From: Chryseobacterium shigense
GTDB lineage: Bacteria > Bacteroidota > Bacteroidia > Flavobacteriales > Weeksellaceae
Assembly (NCBI RefSeq): GCF_014207845.1
Contig: NZ_JACHLC010000004.1
Span: 1 to 64,000 of the forward strand
DNA: 64,000 nucleotides
Direction: 5' to 3'
The notes beneath the pieces were generated by a model. The model worked only from the letters and a program-made list of their open reading frames with translations. It searched no databases and was not told where the DNA came from. A program made the translations under genes and the position numbers. This document shows, one piece after another, positions 45,935-54,899 of the stretch (positions are counted from its first letter, which is position 1; each line of letters opens with the position of its first letter).

Positions 45935-47380
45935 ATGAAATTAAGTTTAGCAATTGTAGCATTAGCAATGGCAATCCCAGCCGCAAGCTATGCGCAAGAC
46001 TCAACAGCAGTTTCAAATGGAGAATACCCGAATACATTTTCTTCTGGTTCTGCCAATGTTTCTCCGTTTACTAATCAGTCAAAAAGATTTAATGACTGGT
46101 CTATTTCAGCCGGTGCAGGTGTACCATTGGTACAAGCAGCTGATTTAACTTCTATCAAGAATGGTAACGGTAAAAACCTTTTCGGATACTCTGCTTATGT
46201 AAGTATTGATAAAGCGATCACTCATGCGTTCGGTTTAAAATTACAATACGACAGAGGTGAAACAAGACAAGGATGGTTCAATACTAAAGATGCTGCTCCA
46301 GATGCAAAAGCTGTAGGTGCAAGAACTCAGTATGATGCGATCTCTTTACTAGGAGATATCAACTTCTCTAACCTATTGAGAAGAGTTGATAACCACTCTC
46401 CTTTCAGATGGGCACTTCACGGTTATGCAGGTATCGGTACTATTGCATACAGAGCTTATCAAAAAGACATTACAGGACAAAGACTGGCTACAGAAGTTAA
46501 ACCTTTCAAACTAGGTTCAATGTTTATGCAGGCTGGTACTGGTTTAAAATACAAAATCAACAGAAGACTTGATATTGAAGGTAGATTAATGTATGTAGTA
46601 ACCGGTGATGATGAGTTTGACGGTGGAGGTGAAAAATACAGTACTATCAACAAGCGTGAAGAGCAGGTATCTGATAATTTCTTCAATGCAACTTTAGGTC
46701 TTACCTTAAAATTAGGAAAACACGAATCTCACCTAATGTGGCACGACCCACTTCAGGAAATCTATTACAAGCTTGATGTTTTGGCTAACAAAAACCAGGA
46801 TATTGAAGTATGTAAAAAAGGTGATGCTGATAACGATGGAGTTTGTGACGATTGGGACAGACAGCTTGATACTCCTGCTGGTGCAAGAGTGGATGGTGCT
46901 GGTGTTGCTCTTGATACTGACCTTGACGGTGTAATCGACCTTTACGATAAGTGTGTAACTGTTCCTGGACCGGTTGAAAACAACGGTTGTCCTACAACAG
47001 CACCTGTAACTACAGGACCTGTAACAGATGACACAAGAACTTTAGAAGGAATTGAGTTTGATTTAAATTCTGACAGAATTTTACCTTCAAACACTCCAAT
47101 CCTTAACAATGCTGTTTCTTACATCAACTCTTCAAACGGTGCATATAACGTAATTGGAGCTACAGATACAAGAGCTTCTGATGCTTATAACCAAAAACTA
47201 TCTGAAAGAAGAGCTAATAGCGTTAAAAACTATTTGGTTAAAAATGGAGTACAATCTTCTAAGTTAAATGCAATCGGTAAAGGTGAAAAAGACCTTAAAT
47301 ACCCTGAGTGCGAACCTGCTACTAAATGTCCTGAATGGAAAAACAGAGCAAACAGAAGAGTATATTTCGAAGCTAAATAA
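45935..47380 (+). CDS. OmpA-family outer-membrane protein, copy 2
   Basis: 481 residues with the same order as copy 1: signal peptide ending SYAQ, 'DSTAVSNGEYPNTFSSGSAN' start, barrel, type 3-like calcium repeats, OmpA domain ('GIEFDLNSDRILPSNTPIL', 'GATDTRASDAYNQKLSERRA') and a C-terminal disulfide-type pair. The central repeats are nearly identical to copy 1 while the barrel and OmpA ends differ more, as in an older tandem duplication. Strongly biased codons suggest high expression. A strong terminator follows. Confidence 0.93.
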   Translation: MKLSLAIVALAMAIPAASYAQDSTAVSNGEYPNTFSSGSANVSPFTNQSKRFNDWSISAGAGVPLVQAADLTSIKNGNGKNLFGYSAYVSIDKAITHAFGLKLQYDRGETRQGWFNTKDAAPDAKAVGARTQYDAISLLGDINFSNLLRRVDNHSPFRWALHGYAGIGTIAYRAYQKDITGQRLATEVKPFKLGSMFMQAGTGLKYKINRRLDIEGRLMYVVTGDDEFDGGGEKYSTINKREEQVSDNFFNATLGLTLKLGKHESHLMWHDPLQEIYYKLDVLANKNQDIEVCKKGDADNDGVCDDWDRQLDTPAGARVDGAGVALDTDLDGVIDLYDKCVTVPGPVENNGCPTTAPVTTGPVTDDTRTLEGIEFDLNSDRILPSNTPILNNAVSYINSSNGAYNVIGATDTRASDAYNQKLSERRANSVKNYLVKNGVQSSKLNAIGKGEKDLKYPECEPATKCPEWKNRANRRVYFEAK

Positions 47381-47402
47381 TAAACTTTTTAGTAAATATA
47401 TC

Positions 47403-47425
47403 AAAGCCGTGCCATGCACGGCTTT
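47403..47425 (+). terminator. Intrinsic terminator of the ompA tandem
   Basis: Ten-bp perfect stem AAAGCCGTGC/GCACGGCTTT with a 3-nt loop and further T residues, 22 nt past the stop of copy 2. Confidence 0.9.
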
Positions 47426-47457
47426 TTTTGTTGTAATACTTTTATTACTTTTACCTT

Positions 47458-49371
47458 ATGATTTCTCAGCAGGATTTTCAAAAACTAAAATATGATACCC
47501 TCAAATACTTTTGGGGTTATGATACTTTCAGAGATTCTCAGGAAGCAGTTATAGATTCTGTTATTAATGAAAATGACAGTCTTGTTCTTCTGCCTACCGG
47601 TGCAGGAAAATCACTCTGCTACCAACTTCCGGCCTTATTGAAGGAAGGTACCTGCCTTGTCATTTCCCCCCTTCTTGCACTCATGAAAGATCAGGTGAGC
47701 CAGCTTAAACACCGGGGCATTGAAGCAGAATATCTGTCTTCCGAACTTGATGAATATGATGCCGAAGCTATTTATGACCGCTCTAAAGACGGTATTACCA
47801 AGCTTTTATATGTATCTCCGGAAAGACTCACAAATACTCAATTTCTTCAGAATATTGAAGAGATACAGCTGTCATTTATTGCTGTAGATGAAGCCCATTG
47901 TATTTCAGAGTGGGGCCAGGATTTCCGCCCGAGCTATCAGAATATCAAAGAATTCAGAAAGAATCATCCTAAAATTCCATGTCTTGCTTTAACCGCTACC
48001 GCAACTCCAAAAGTACTGGAAGAGATTAAAAATAAACTGGAACTTAAAAAGCCGTTTGTTTTTCAGAAAAGCTTTAAAAGAGAAAATATCAGGATCTTTA
48101 TGGATGAAGTCTCTGATAAATTTCAACGTGTATTTGATATTTTAAAGCACAATAATGACTCCGGAATTGTCTATGTAAGAACCCGGAAAGATGCAGAAAT
48201 GCTGGCAGAATTCCTTATAAAAAACCAGGTAAAAAACGTAGATTATTTTCATGCCGGCTTAACCACGAAAGAAAAAAATGCAAAACAGGCTCTCTGGAAT
48301 AAAAGTGATCACCATGTCCTGATTTCAACCAATGCTTTCGGTATGGGGATAGACAAGGATAATGTCCGCTTTGTAATTCATTTCTCCCCGGCACCATCAT
48401 TGGAAAACTATTATCAGGAGATCGGGAGAGCAGGAAGAGACGGTAAAGACAGCTTTGCATTCCTTCTCTGGAACAAACAGGAACTGCTCAATTTTGATGA
48501 AATTTTAAAAAATCAGACTCCTAATAAAGATGAATTTCTAAAAATCATTACTTATCTCTACTCTATTTTTCAGGTAGCAGAATATGAGCTGCCGGAAAAA
48601 GTTTTCCAGCTGAACATTCAGGGAATTCAGAATTTCACCAGACTGTCAAAAGCAAAGATCAGTAATGTTCTCAATTTCCTGCATAATCAGGAGATCATCT
48701 ATCATAATGATAACAAAAGCCTGTCTTCACTGGAACTTCTCTTCAATGCTGAAGAAATAATAGATCAGCTTCCACAGAAAGATGCTTATTTCATAGAGCT
48801 TCTGCTTCGTACGGTCTCAGGAATTACCACACATAAGGTAATGTTCAGTGAACAGCAGGTCAGCAATAAAATCGGAGTAGGTATTCCACTGATTAAAGAA
48901 CGGCTTAAAGAGCTTCAACAGAAAAATTATCTGGAATATGTAGACGGAGCCCTGTCAAGCATCAAATTTCTGAAACCTCGTGATGAAAGGGTAATCAGTG
49001 GAGAATACTGGAAACTTTTTGAACATATTCAAAAAAATAAAATACAGAAGTGGGAAGAGATTAAGTTTTTTATAGAAAATAGTGATTACTGTAAAATGAA
49101 ACTAATACTTGCTTATTTTGGAGAAAAAAACACAAAAAACTGTGGACAATGTTCAGTTTGTGAAAAAAACAAGCAATCTATTTTCGGAAAAAATATTTCC
49201 CAGCAGATCATTAATTTATTGGCAAAAAAGCCTTCTACCATTGAAGACCTTTCTGTTCAGCTTAACTACCATTCTAAAAACAATATTTTAGAAAACCTGA
49301 TTTTCCTGTTAGATTCAGGAAAAGTAAAAATGCTGAATTTCAGAACGTATGCATTAAGTGATTCACAGTAA
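47458..49371 (+). CDS. recQ: RecQ-family ATP-dependent DNA helicase
   Basis: 637 residues. SF2 core: Walker A 'LPTGAGKSLCYQLPAL' (Lys51), 'VDEAHCISEWGQDFRPSY', 'LALTATATPKV', 'AFGMGIDKDNVRFVIHF', 'YYQEIGRAGRDGK'. The zinc-type cysteines usual right after the core are instead near the end (Cys545, 562, 565 and 568 in 'CGQCSVCEKN'), after about 165 intervening residues. No HRDC domain is seen. The enzyme unwinds 3' to 5' in recombination repair. It may be a phylum-specific RecQ subtype. Confidence 0.93.
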   Translation: MISQQDFQKLKYDTLKYFWGYDTFRDSQEAVIDSVINENDSLVLLPTGAGKSLCYQLPALLKEGTCLVISPLLALMKDQVSQLKHRGIEAEYLSSELDEYDAEAIYDRSKDGITKLLYVSPERLTNTQFLQNIEEIQLSFIAVDEAHCISEWGQDFRPSYQNIKEFRKNHPKIPCLALTATATPKVLEEIKNKLELKKPFVFQKSFKRENIRIFMDEVSDKFQRVFDILKHNNDSGIVYVRTRKDAEMLAEFLIKNQVKNVDYFHAGLTTKEKNAKQALWNKSDHHVLISTNAFGMGIDKDNVRFVIHFSPAPSLENYYQEIGRAGRDGKDSFAFLLWNKQELLNFDEILKNQTPNKDEFLKIITYLYSIFQVAEYELPEKVFQLNIQGIQNFTRLSKAKISNVLNFLHNQEIIYHNDNKSLSSLELLFNAEEIIDQLPQKDAYFIELLLRTVSGITTHKVMFSEQQVSNKIGVGIPLIKERLKELQQKNYLEYVDGALSSIKFLKPRDERVISGEYWKLFEHIQKNKIQKWEEIKFFIENSDYCKMKLILAYFGEKNTKNCGQCSVCEKNKQSIFGKNISQQIINLLAKKPSTIEDLSVQLNYHSKNNILENLIFLLDSGKVKMLNFRTYALSDSQ

Positions 49372-49424
49372 ATATTTTTGTAAATGAAAATTTTGCTTTG
49401 CAGTGAATAGGAATTATTTTTAGA

Positions 49425-49504
49425 ATCAAAAGCCAAGATTTGACACTTTTTTATTACAGTTAATAATTCTGAACCATCAACTGATAACCCGCACCCCGAA
49501 ACTC
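49425..49504. repeat. Degenerate intergenic element, copy A
   Basis: Between recQ and fmt. It carries a 'GAATCAAAAGCCAAGATTTG'-type word and an 'AACCCGCACCCCGAAACTC' word in the same order and strand as copy C at 57703-57806. The middle TCAGACATC word is poorly kept. Confidence 0.5.
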
Positions 49505-49514
49505 AAAAAACCCT

Positions 49515-49522
49515 TATCTTTG
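49515..49522 (+). promoter_or_regulatory. -7 box of fmt, abutting the start codon
   Basis: TATCTTTG ends 4 nt before the fmt ATG at 49527, implying a leaderless or nearly leaderless transcript. No clear -33 element; the repeat copy A occupies that position. Confidence 0.55.
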
Positions 49523-49526
49523 CCCT

Positions 49527-50471
49527 ATGAAATCATTGAAAGTTGTTTTTTTAGGAACTCCGGAATTTGCGAAAACTTCTTTGGAGGCAATCCATCAGTC
49601 AAATCATGAAGTTGTAGGTGTTGTAACTGTGGCGGATAAAGCCAGCGGGCGTGGTCAGAAAGTCAACCAGTCACCGGTAAAAGTTTATGCTTCAAAAAAT
49701 AATATCCCCGTTTTTCAGCCAGAAAAATTGAGAAATCCTGAATTTTTGGAAGAACTTAGAAGACTTAATGCTGATGTTTTTGTAGTGGTTGCTTTCAGAA
49801 TGATGCCGAAAGTTCTTTTTGAAATGCCTGCAATGGGGACTTTCAATCTTCATGCTTCACTGCTTCCTGATTACAGAGGAGCAGCCCCTATTAATTATGC
49901 TGTTATCAATGGTGAAGAAAGAACAGGTGCAACTACATTCTTTATTAATGAAAAAATAGATGAGGGAAATATTCTTCTCCAGGAAGAGCTTGAAATTTTA
50001 CCGGACGAAAACGCAGGAAGTTTACACGACAGATTAATGGTAATGGGCTCAAAACTGGTTGTAAAAACACTTGACGGTCTGGCAGAAAATTCCATTACTG
50101 AAAAACCTCAGCCTGATGTGGATCATCCTAAAAATGCCTACAAGATATTTAAAGAAGATACCAGAATTAACTGGAAAGCCCCGTCAAAAAAAATTCACCA
50201 GTTTATCCTTGGAATGTCACCGTATCCTGCTGCTTTTACAACTATAAAAATTGGTGAAGAAGAAAAAGGATTAAAAATATTCGCAGGAAAATTTGAAATT
50301 ACAGATCATGGAAAAACTTCCGGAATTCTGGATATTTCCAAGAATGAATTCAAGATTTATACAGAAGATGGGATTTATTTTCCACAGGAACTTCAGCTTG
50401 AAGGGAAAAAGAGAATGACTGTAAAGGACTTTCTGAATGGTTTCAGGAACTTTGATGAGATAAGTTTGTGA
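49527..50471 (+). CDS. fmt: Methionyl-tRNA formyltransferase
   Basis: 314 residues. It formylates initiator Met-tRNA using 10-formyl-tetrahydrofolate. Features: 'VVFLGTPEFAKTSLEAI', 'VVVAFRMMPKVLFEMPAMGTFNLHASLLPDYRGAAPINYAVINGE' as an unbroken active-site block with the catalytic Asn/His region 'NLHASLLPDYRGAAPI', and 'DTRINW' in the C-terminal domain. All typical residues are present. Confidence 0.96.
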   Translation: MKSLKVVFLGTPEFAKTSLEAIHQSNHEVVGVVTVADKASGRGQKVNQSPVKVYASKNNIPVFQPEKLRNPEFLEELRRLNADVFVVVAFRMMPKVLFEMPAMGTFNLHASLLPDYRGAAPINYAVINGEERTGATTFFINEKIDEGNILLQEELEILPDENAGSLHDRLMVMGSKLVVKTLDGLAENSITEKPQPDVDHPKNAYKIFKEDTRINWKAPSKKIHQFILGMSPYPAAFTTIKIGEEEKGLKIFAGKFEITDHGKTSGILDISKNEFKIYTEDGIYFPQELQLEGKKRMTVKDFLNGFRNFDEISL

Positions 50472-50595
50472 TTGGGGATGCGAGGTACGGGATGCGGGGT
50501 TAATGAGTTCCGGGTTGCCAATCTTATAGAAAATAGTAAATGTCTGATGTCTGATATCTGAAATCCAGCATCTAAAATATTGGTTCTTGGTTCTA
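50471..50595. repeat. Degenerate intergenic element, copy B (inverted)
   Basis: Between convergent fmt and the Crp-type gene. Three quasi-repeated words follow one another: GGGGATGCGAGGTACGGG / GATGCGGGG (50473-50500), GTCTGATGTCTGATATCTG (50542-50560), TTGGTTCTTGGTTCT (50580-50594). The reverse complement has the same order of words as copy C. Confidence 0.6.
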
Positions 50596-50622
50596 AAAAC
50601 TTTACCATTGACTTCCACCATC

Positions 50623-51204
50623 TCAGCTCTTGTTCACAATTTTCCGGCGGATCCTGCTGATAAATTCAGGGGTAACACCCAGATAAGCGGCAATCTGGAT
50701 ATTGGTAAGGCGGTGAGCCGTTTTGGGATATTCCTTCAAAAAATCCTGGTAACGTTCGTCGGAAGGTTTGCTTAAATTATCAATAATTCTACGTTGCAGA
50801 GCAATGATTGACATCTGAAACTTTAACCTCATCAGTCTTTCAATTTCCGGAATTTCCTGATAGAGCCTCTCTTTATCTTCCTTCGAAATCAAAAGAATTT
50901 CACTGTCTTCAATAGCCTGGATATTGAGCTGGGATGGAATTTTATTGATGAAACTGTCAATATCCGAGATCCACCAGTTTTCTATTCCAAAATATAAAAT
51001 CTGCTCATCGGCATTTTTGTCTGTCCGGAAAACTTTAAGACATCCGTTCAGTACAAATCCTTCAGCCTCACAGATGTCTCCTTCTTTTAAAAGAAACTCT
51101 TTTTTCTTTATTTTCTCAATTTTAAAAGCACTGCTGTATTTTTCAAGCTTTTCATCTGAAATCTCAATATATTCTCTGATGTGTCTTTTTAAAGATTCTG
51201 TCAT
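50623..51204 (-). CDS. Crp/Fnr-family transcriptional regulator
   Basis: 193 residues. Cyclic-nucleotide-binding-type beta-roll ('LLKEGDICEAEGFVLNGCLKVFRT', 'ILYFGIENWWISDIDSFI') and a C-terminal winged helix ('RLTNIQIAAYLGVTPEFISRIRRK'). The cyclic-nucleotide phosphate-binding residues are not obvious, as is usual in this short Bacteroidota subgroup, so its effector is unknown. The start lies 15 bp after the ribBA terminator. Confidence 0.9.
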   Translation of the reverse strand: MTESLKRHIREYIEISDEKLEKYSSAFKIEKIKKKEFLLKEGDICEAEGFVLNGCLKVFRTDKNADEQILYFGIENWWISDIDSFINKIPSQLNIQAIEDSEILLISKEDKERLYQEIPEIERLMRLKFQMSIIALQRRIIDNLSKPSDERYQDFLKEYPKTAHRLTNIQIAAYLGVTPEFISRIRRKIVNKS

Positions 51205-51219
51205 GGCTTAAAAATAAAA

Positions 51220-51246
51220 AAAGGTTTAGAAAAATCCTAAACCTTT
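51220..51246 (-). terminator. Intrinsic terminator of the ribBA gene
   Basis: Ten-bp stem AAAGGTTTAG/CTAAACCTTT with a 7-nt loop; seven T residues follow on the minus strand, just before the Crp-type start codon. Confidence 0.8.
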
Positions 51247-51311
51247 ATATTGAATTTATTTTAGTTTTCGTTCTCTGAAAATTGACAGCGAAGTTAATTC
51301 ACAATTTACTT

Positions 51312-52433
51312 TTACAGCTGAACCAGCTCCGTAACCTCTACATCATATCCGCCAACCTGTGGCTTTATGTTAGGGTTTTGCGTGATTACCTTGAATTTAT
51401 TGATGCCCAGGTTTTTCAGGATCTGAGTTCCGATACCGTAATCTCTGTAATTGTATGCCAGCGTAGGATGCTGCTCCTGCCCGTCCTGATAGTTCAGGAA
51501 CTGCTGAAGTTTTCTCAGTGTGTTTTCAGAATTGGAAACGTTATTGATGAAAATTACAGCTCCTTTTCCGGCTTCATTGATCATGTTGGTTACTTTTTCC
51601 AGCAAAGGTTTTTCACCGTTGTTAAGTCTTGTCAATACATCAAAATAAGAATCTGAAGACTGAACTCTTACCAAAACAGGCTCGTCAACCGTCCATGAAC
51701 CTTTTGTCAGTGCAAAATGGATCTGTTCATTGGATGTTTCCCTGAATGCGAAGAAATCAAAATCACCGTAAGCCGTTTTCACTTTTCTTTCTTCCAGTCT
51801 TTCAATAAGGTTTCCTTTTTTAAGCTGATAATGGATCAGATCTTCAATGGAAACAATTTTCATATCATGTTTCTGAGCAAAAGCGTGAAGTTCCGGTAAA
51901 CGTGACATGGTTCCGTCATCATTCATGATTTCACAGATTACTCCTCCTTCTTTTAATCCTGCAAGGCTTGTAAGATCAATGGCAGCTTCGGTATGCCCCG
52001 CTCTTTTCAATACTCCTCCTTTTCTTGCACGAAGCGGGAAAATATGACCCGGTCTCATGAAATCTGTCGGCTTGGATTTTTCATCCATTAAAGCAAGAAT
52101 TGTTTTGGCTCTGTCACCGGCAGAAATCCCTGTGGAAGTTCCGTTACCAAGAAGGTCTACAGAAACGGTAAAAGCTGTTTCTTTAGGATCGCTGCTTCTG
52201 CTTACCATTACTTCAAGGCCAAGCTCATCGCATCTTTTTTCCGGAAGTGGCATACAGATCAGCCCTCTTCCGTGGAATGCCATAAAGTTGATAATTTCCG
52301 GCGTTGTCAGTTCCGCAGCACAAAGAAAATCACCTTCGTTTTCTCTGTCTTCATCATCCACTACTATGATTATTTTACCATTTTTAAGGTCTTCGATGGC
52401 CTCTGGAATAGTATTCAATTTAATATCAGACAT
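51312..52433 (-). CDS. ribB: 3,4-dihydroxy-2-butanone-4-phosphate synthase with degenerate GTP cyclohydrolase II domain
   Basis: 373 residues. The N-terminal DHBP synthase is complete: 'VVDDEDRENEGDF', 'GTSTGISAGDRAKTI', 'RPGHIFPLRARKGGVLKRAGHTEA'. The second half has the fold of GTP cyclohydrolase II ('YGIGTQILKNLGI', 'GGYDVEVTELV') but the zinc and catalytic segment, normally SEC..TGD..RCDCG, reads 'QSSDSYFDVLTRLNN' with no cysteines. So it should make only the butanone precursor of riboflavin, and another GTP cyclohydrolase II is needed. Resembles the RibBX variant described in Proteobacteria. A clean promoter lies just upstream. Confidence 0.9.
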   Translation of the reverse strand: MSDIKLNTIPEAIEDLKNGKIIIVVDDEDRENEGDFLCAAELTTPEIINFMAFHGRGLICMPLPEKRCDELGLEVMVSRSSDPKETAFTVSVDLLGNGTSTGISAGDRAKTILALMDEKSKPTDFMRPGHIFPLRARKGGVLKRAGHTEAAIDLTSLAGLKEGGVICEIMNDDGTMSRLPELHAFAQKHDMKIVSIEDLIHYQLKKGNLIERLEERKVKTAYGDFDFFAFRETSNEQIHFALTKGSWTVDEPVLVRVQSSDSYFDVLTRLNNGEKPLLEKVTNMINEAGKGAVIFINNVSNSENTLRKLQQFLNYQDGQEQHPTLAYNYRDYGIGTQILKNLGINKFKVITQNPNIKPQVGGYDVEVTELVQL

Positions 52434-52451
52434 GTTTACTTTTTATTTGTG

Positions 52452-52483
52452 CAAAGATACTTATAAAAATAGGCATCTGCCAA
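52452..52483 (-). promoter_or_regulatory. ribBA promoter
   Basis: On the minus strand TTG (52483-52481), 21-nt spacer, TATCTTTG (52459-52452); leader about 13 nt, so there is no room for an FMN riboswitch. Confidence 0.65.
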
Positions 52484-52500
52484 TTAATGTGAAGGGTTTG

Positions 52501-53505
52501 TTAGGCTTTGGATAAAGAGTTGGCTGCGTCTCTGAAAATCTCATAAGACCTAAGCCTCTTTTGATGATCGTAGATATGTGAATTGATAATTAATTCATCA
52601 ACATTGAATTTTTCCTGAAAATTTTTCAGCTTTTCTTCAATTTCTGCCTGATTTCCTATTAATGTGTATTTCAGTTTCTGAAGCACCATCGTTTTTTCCA
52701 TTGGCGACCAGATATCATCCATATCATCTACAGGTGGAGCAAAAGGCTTTCTGTCATTTCTTATGATATTGATGAACGCCTGGAATAAAGTGGTGGAAAT
52801 TTTATGAGCCTCTTCCGAAGTTTCTGCTGCTATTCCATTGATGCATGCCATTATGTAAGGTTTATCCAGCTGTTCCGAAGGCTGAAAATTCTCCCTGTAA
52901 ATGTTGAATGCCATTTCCATCTGCTCGGGAGCAAAATGTCCTGCAAAAGCATACGGAAGTCCTAATTCTGCAGCCAGCCAAGCACTGTCTGTGCTTGATC
53001 CCAGAATGTAAAGCGGAATATCCAACCCTTCACCGGGAATGGCACGAACTAAGGCATCTGAATTATCTTTGGAAAAATATCTTTGAAGTTCTAAGATCTG
53101 TCTCGGAAACTGTTGATTGATGATCGATGGATTTCTCCCCAAAGCCTGAGCAGTAAGCCCATCAGTTCCGGGAGCTCTTCCCAGGCCAAGATCTATTCTT
53201 CCCGGAAAAAGGGATTCCAGTGTTCCGAACTGTTCGGCAATGATTAATGAACTGTGGTTGGGAAGCATGATTCCGCCGGAGCCTACTCTAATTGTTTTTG
53301 TTCCGTTGGCAATAAAACCAATCAGAACTGAGGTTGCAGAGCTTGCAATACTTTCCATATTGTGATGTTCGGCAAGCCAGAATCTTTTATAATTTAAATT
53401 TTCAGTGTGGTTTGCCAAAGACAAACTGTCCTGAAAGGTATCATGAATGCTTTTCCCCTGCTTTACGGGAGCAAGATCAAGCACCGATATTTCAAAATTT
53501 TTCAT
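52501..53505 (-). CDS. Luciferase-like (LLM class) flavin-dependent oxidoreductase
   Basis: 334 residues from the ATG at 53505, where the family's first strand starts ('MKNFEISVLDLAPVKQGKS'). A longer frame from 53535 would overlap a TAAATTTG box (53544-53537), so it is rejected. Features: 'YKRFWLAEHHNMESIASSAT', 'GSGGIMLPNHSSLIIAEQFG', 'PGRIDLGLGRAPGTDGLTA', 'LYILGSSTDSAWLAAELGLPYAFA'. Family members are flavin monooxygenases of diverse substrates; the target cannot be read. Confidence 0.9.
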   Translation of the reverse strand: MKNFEISVLDLAPVKQGKSIHDTFQDSLSLANHTENLNYKRFWLAEHHNMESIASSATSVLIGFIANGTKTIRVGSGGIMLPNHSSLIIAEQFGTLESLFPGRIDLGLGRAPGTDGLTAQALGRNPSIINQQFPRQILELQRYFSKDNSDALVRAIPGEGLDIPLYILGSSTDSAWLAAELGLPYAFAGHFAPEQMEMAFNIYRENFQPSEQLDKPYIMACINGIAAETSEEAHKISTTLFQAFINIIRNDRKPFAPPVDDMDDIWSPMEKTMVLQKLKYTLIGNQAEIEEKLKNFQEKFNVDELIINSHIYDHQKRLRSYEIFRDAANSLSKA

Positions 53506-53613
53506 AAGGTTAAATTTTAGGTCTGAAAAAACCAAACAAATTTAACCCTTATAAATTGCATTAGTTACTTTTTGTAATTGATAGGATGGATCAGATAGTT
53601 CAGGGAAAAACTA

Positions 53614-53644
53614 TTGGAAATTGAGTTTGTGTTACTTACTTTTG
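53614..53644 (+). promoter_or_regulatory. Promoter of the secreted protein/EEP nuclease pair
   Basis: TTG (53614-53616), 20-nt spacer, TACTTTTG (53637-53644), about 30 nt before the ATG at 53674. Confidence 0.6.
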
Positions 53645-53673
53645 CTTATAGACTATTTTAACATAACTGATGT

Positions 53674-54183
53674 ATGAAAAAAATATTATTAATTTTTACA
53701 ATTTTAATTTTTGGAAGTAAACTGATTTCTCAAGAACATAAAAACATTCCAACCAAATTTCCAACTGATTATGGTATTTTTACCTTCCCAATCGGCTCAA
53801 AGGTAACTCTTGAACTTAAAGAAACTAAAGAAGGTACATACGAATACCGTGTCTTGAATATGGAAACCTATAAAGAATATTACCCCTTAAGTAAGGAGAA
53901 AAATATTTTTTCAAAGAGTATAAAAGAAAATACTATTGAAATATTTTTTACAGGAGCTTATTATAATGAAGGGAAAGAAGATAAAGATTGGAAATCTCTC
54001 TTATCTTTAAAAAGTAATGTAAAAGTTCCATTAAATTATAAGGCTGATATAAAATATTATTTTAAAAATGAATTTGAAAATACTTCCATATCAGGGGTTT
54101 TCCCCGAAGCAAAAATAAATGAAATCTGGAGTCATAAAATTGACTTTATCACTTTATATGACTTTAAAAAATTGAACAAATAA
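53674..54183 (+). CDS. Small secreted protein, function unknown
   Basis: 169 residues. Signal peptide 'MKKILLIFTILIFGSKLISQ'; the mature part is Lys- and aromatic-rich ('DYGIFTFPIGSKVTLEL', 'FFTGAYYNEGKEDKDWKSLL') without recognised motifs. The DNA is more AT-rich than the surrounding housekeeping genes. It is 11 bp upstream of the EEP nuclease gene, so the two are probably co-transcribed. Confidence 0.7.
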   Translation: MKKILLIFTILIFGSKLISQEHKNIPTKFPTDYGIFTFPIGSKVTLELKETKEGTYEYRVLNMETYKEYYPLSKEKNIFSKSIKENTIEIFFTGAYYNEGKEDKDWKSLLSLKSNVKVPLNYKADIKYYFKNEFENTSISGVFPEAKINEIWSHKIDFITLYDFKKLNK

Positions 54184-54194
54184 AATTACTCCGT

Positions 54195-54899
54195 TTGAAA
54201 ATTGCAACACTCAACATAGATTGGGCAAGAAAAAAAGGATCTTTAAAAACTACAGAATTTTTGAATCAGTTTGATTTTGATTTTCTTATTCTGACAGAAG
54301 CTGTTGATCTTAATCTTAAAAATTTTCCGTACAAATATCTCTGTTCGCCAATTCCTGAAAATGTTGTTTATGAAAATCTCAATTACTCACAATATTTGAA
54401 GGACGAAAAAGCTTTCCGAACTATTTTATATTCAAAGATTCCCTATTTGAAAAAATATCAGGTAACGGATGACAAAACCAATCTCGCGCTAGAGTTTGAA
54501 ACAGAATTTGGAAGCATCGTTTTCTATTGTACAATCATCGGAACTTGGTTTAATCGAAAACCTTTTGTCGATAATGAATTGCAAAATACTATTCAGAATT
54601 GCAGGAAAATTCATTCAATGAATCCAAACCTTTTTATTATCGGCGATTTGAATACTTCATTTAGAAAAGCTGAAGAAAAATTCTCTATTAATTCCAAAAT
54701 AACAAAATCATTAAAAAATCTTTTTGAAGATTTAAATTTGATCAATACAACTCTAGAAATCAAAGAAAATATTGATCATATTATTGTGCCTGATACATTT
54801 AAGAATAATATTATTGAAGTTGATACTTTTATAAACAAAGATGTTCTGAGTGACCATAAAGGAGTTTATATTTCCATAACAACCCCTTCAAAAAGCTAA
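54195..54899 (+). CDS. Endonuclease/exonuclease/phosphatase family protein
   Basis: 234 residues from a TTG start (54195-54197), the only start giving the first conserved strand 'KIATLNIDWARKKG'. Metal-binding and catalytic motifs of the EEP fold are complete: 'LILTEAVD', 'FIIGDLNTSF', 'NIDHIIVPD', 'LSDHKGVYI'. It cuts phosphodiester bonds, perhaps of nucleic acid or lipid head groups. The end overlaps the convergent helicase gene by 4 bp. Confidence 0.85.
   Translation: MKIATLNIDWARKKGSLKTTEFLNQFDFDFLILTEAVDLNLKNFPYKYLCSPIPENVVYENLNYSQYLKDEKAFRTILYSKIPYLKKYQVTDDKTNLALEFETEFGSIVFYCTIIGTWFNRKPFVDNELQNTIQNCRKIHSMNPNLFIIGDLNTSFRKAEEKFSINSKITKSLKNLFEDLNLINTTLEIKENIDHIIVPDTFKNNIIEVDTFINKDVLSDHKGVYISITTPSKS

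Noticed and set aside
52434..52500. FMN riboswitch before ribBA
   Set aside because: The predicted leader is only about 13 nt.
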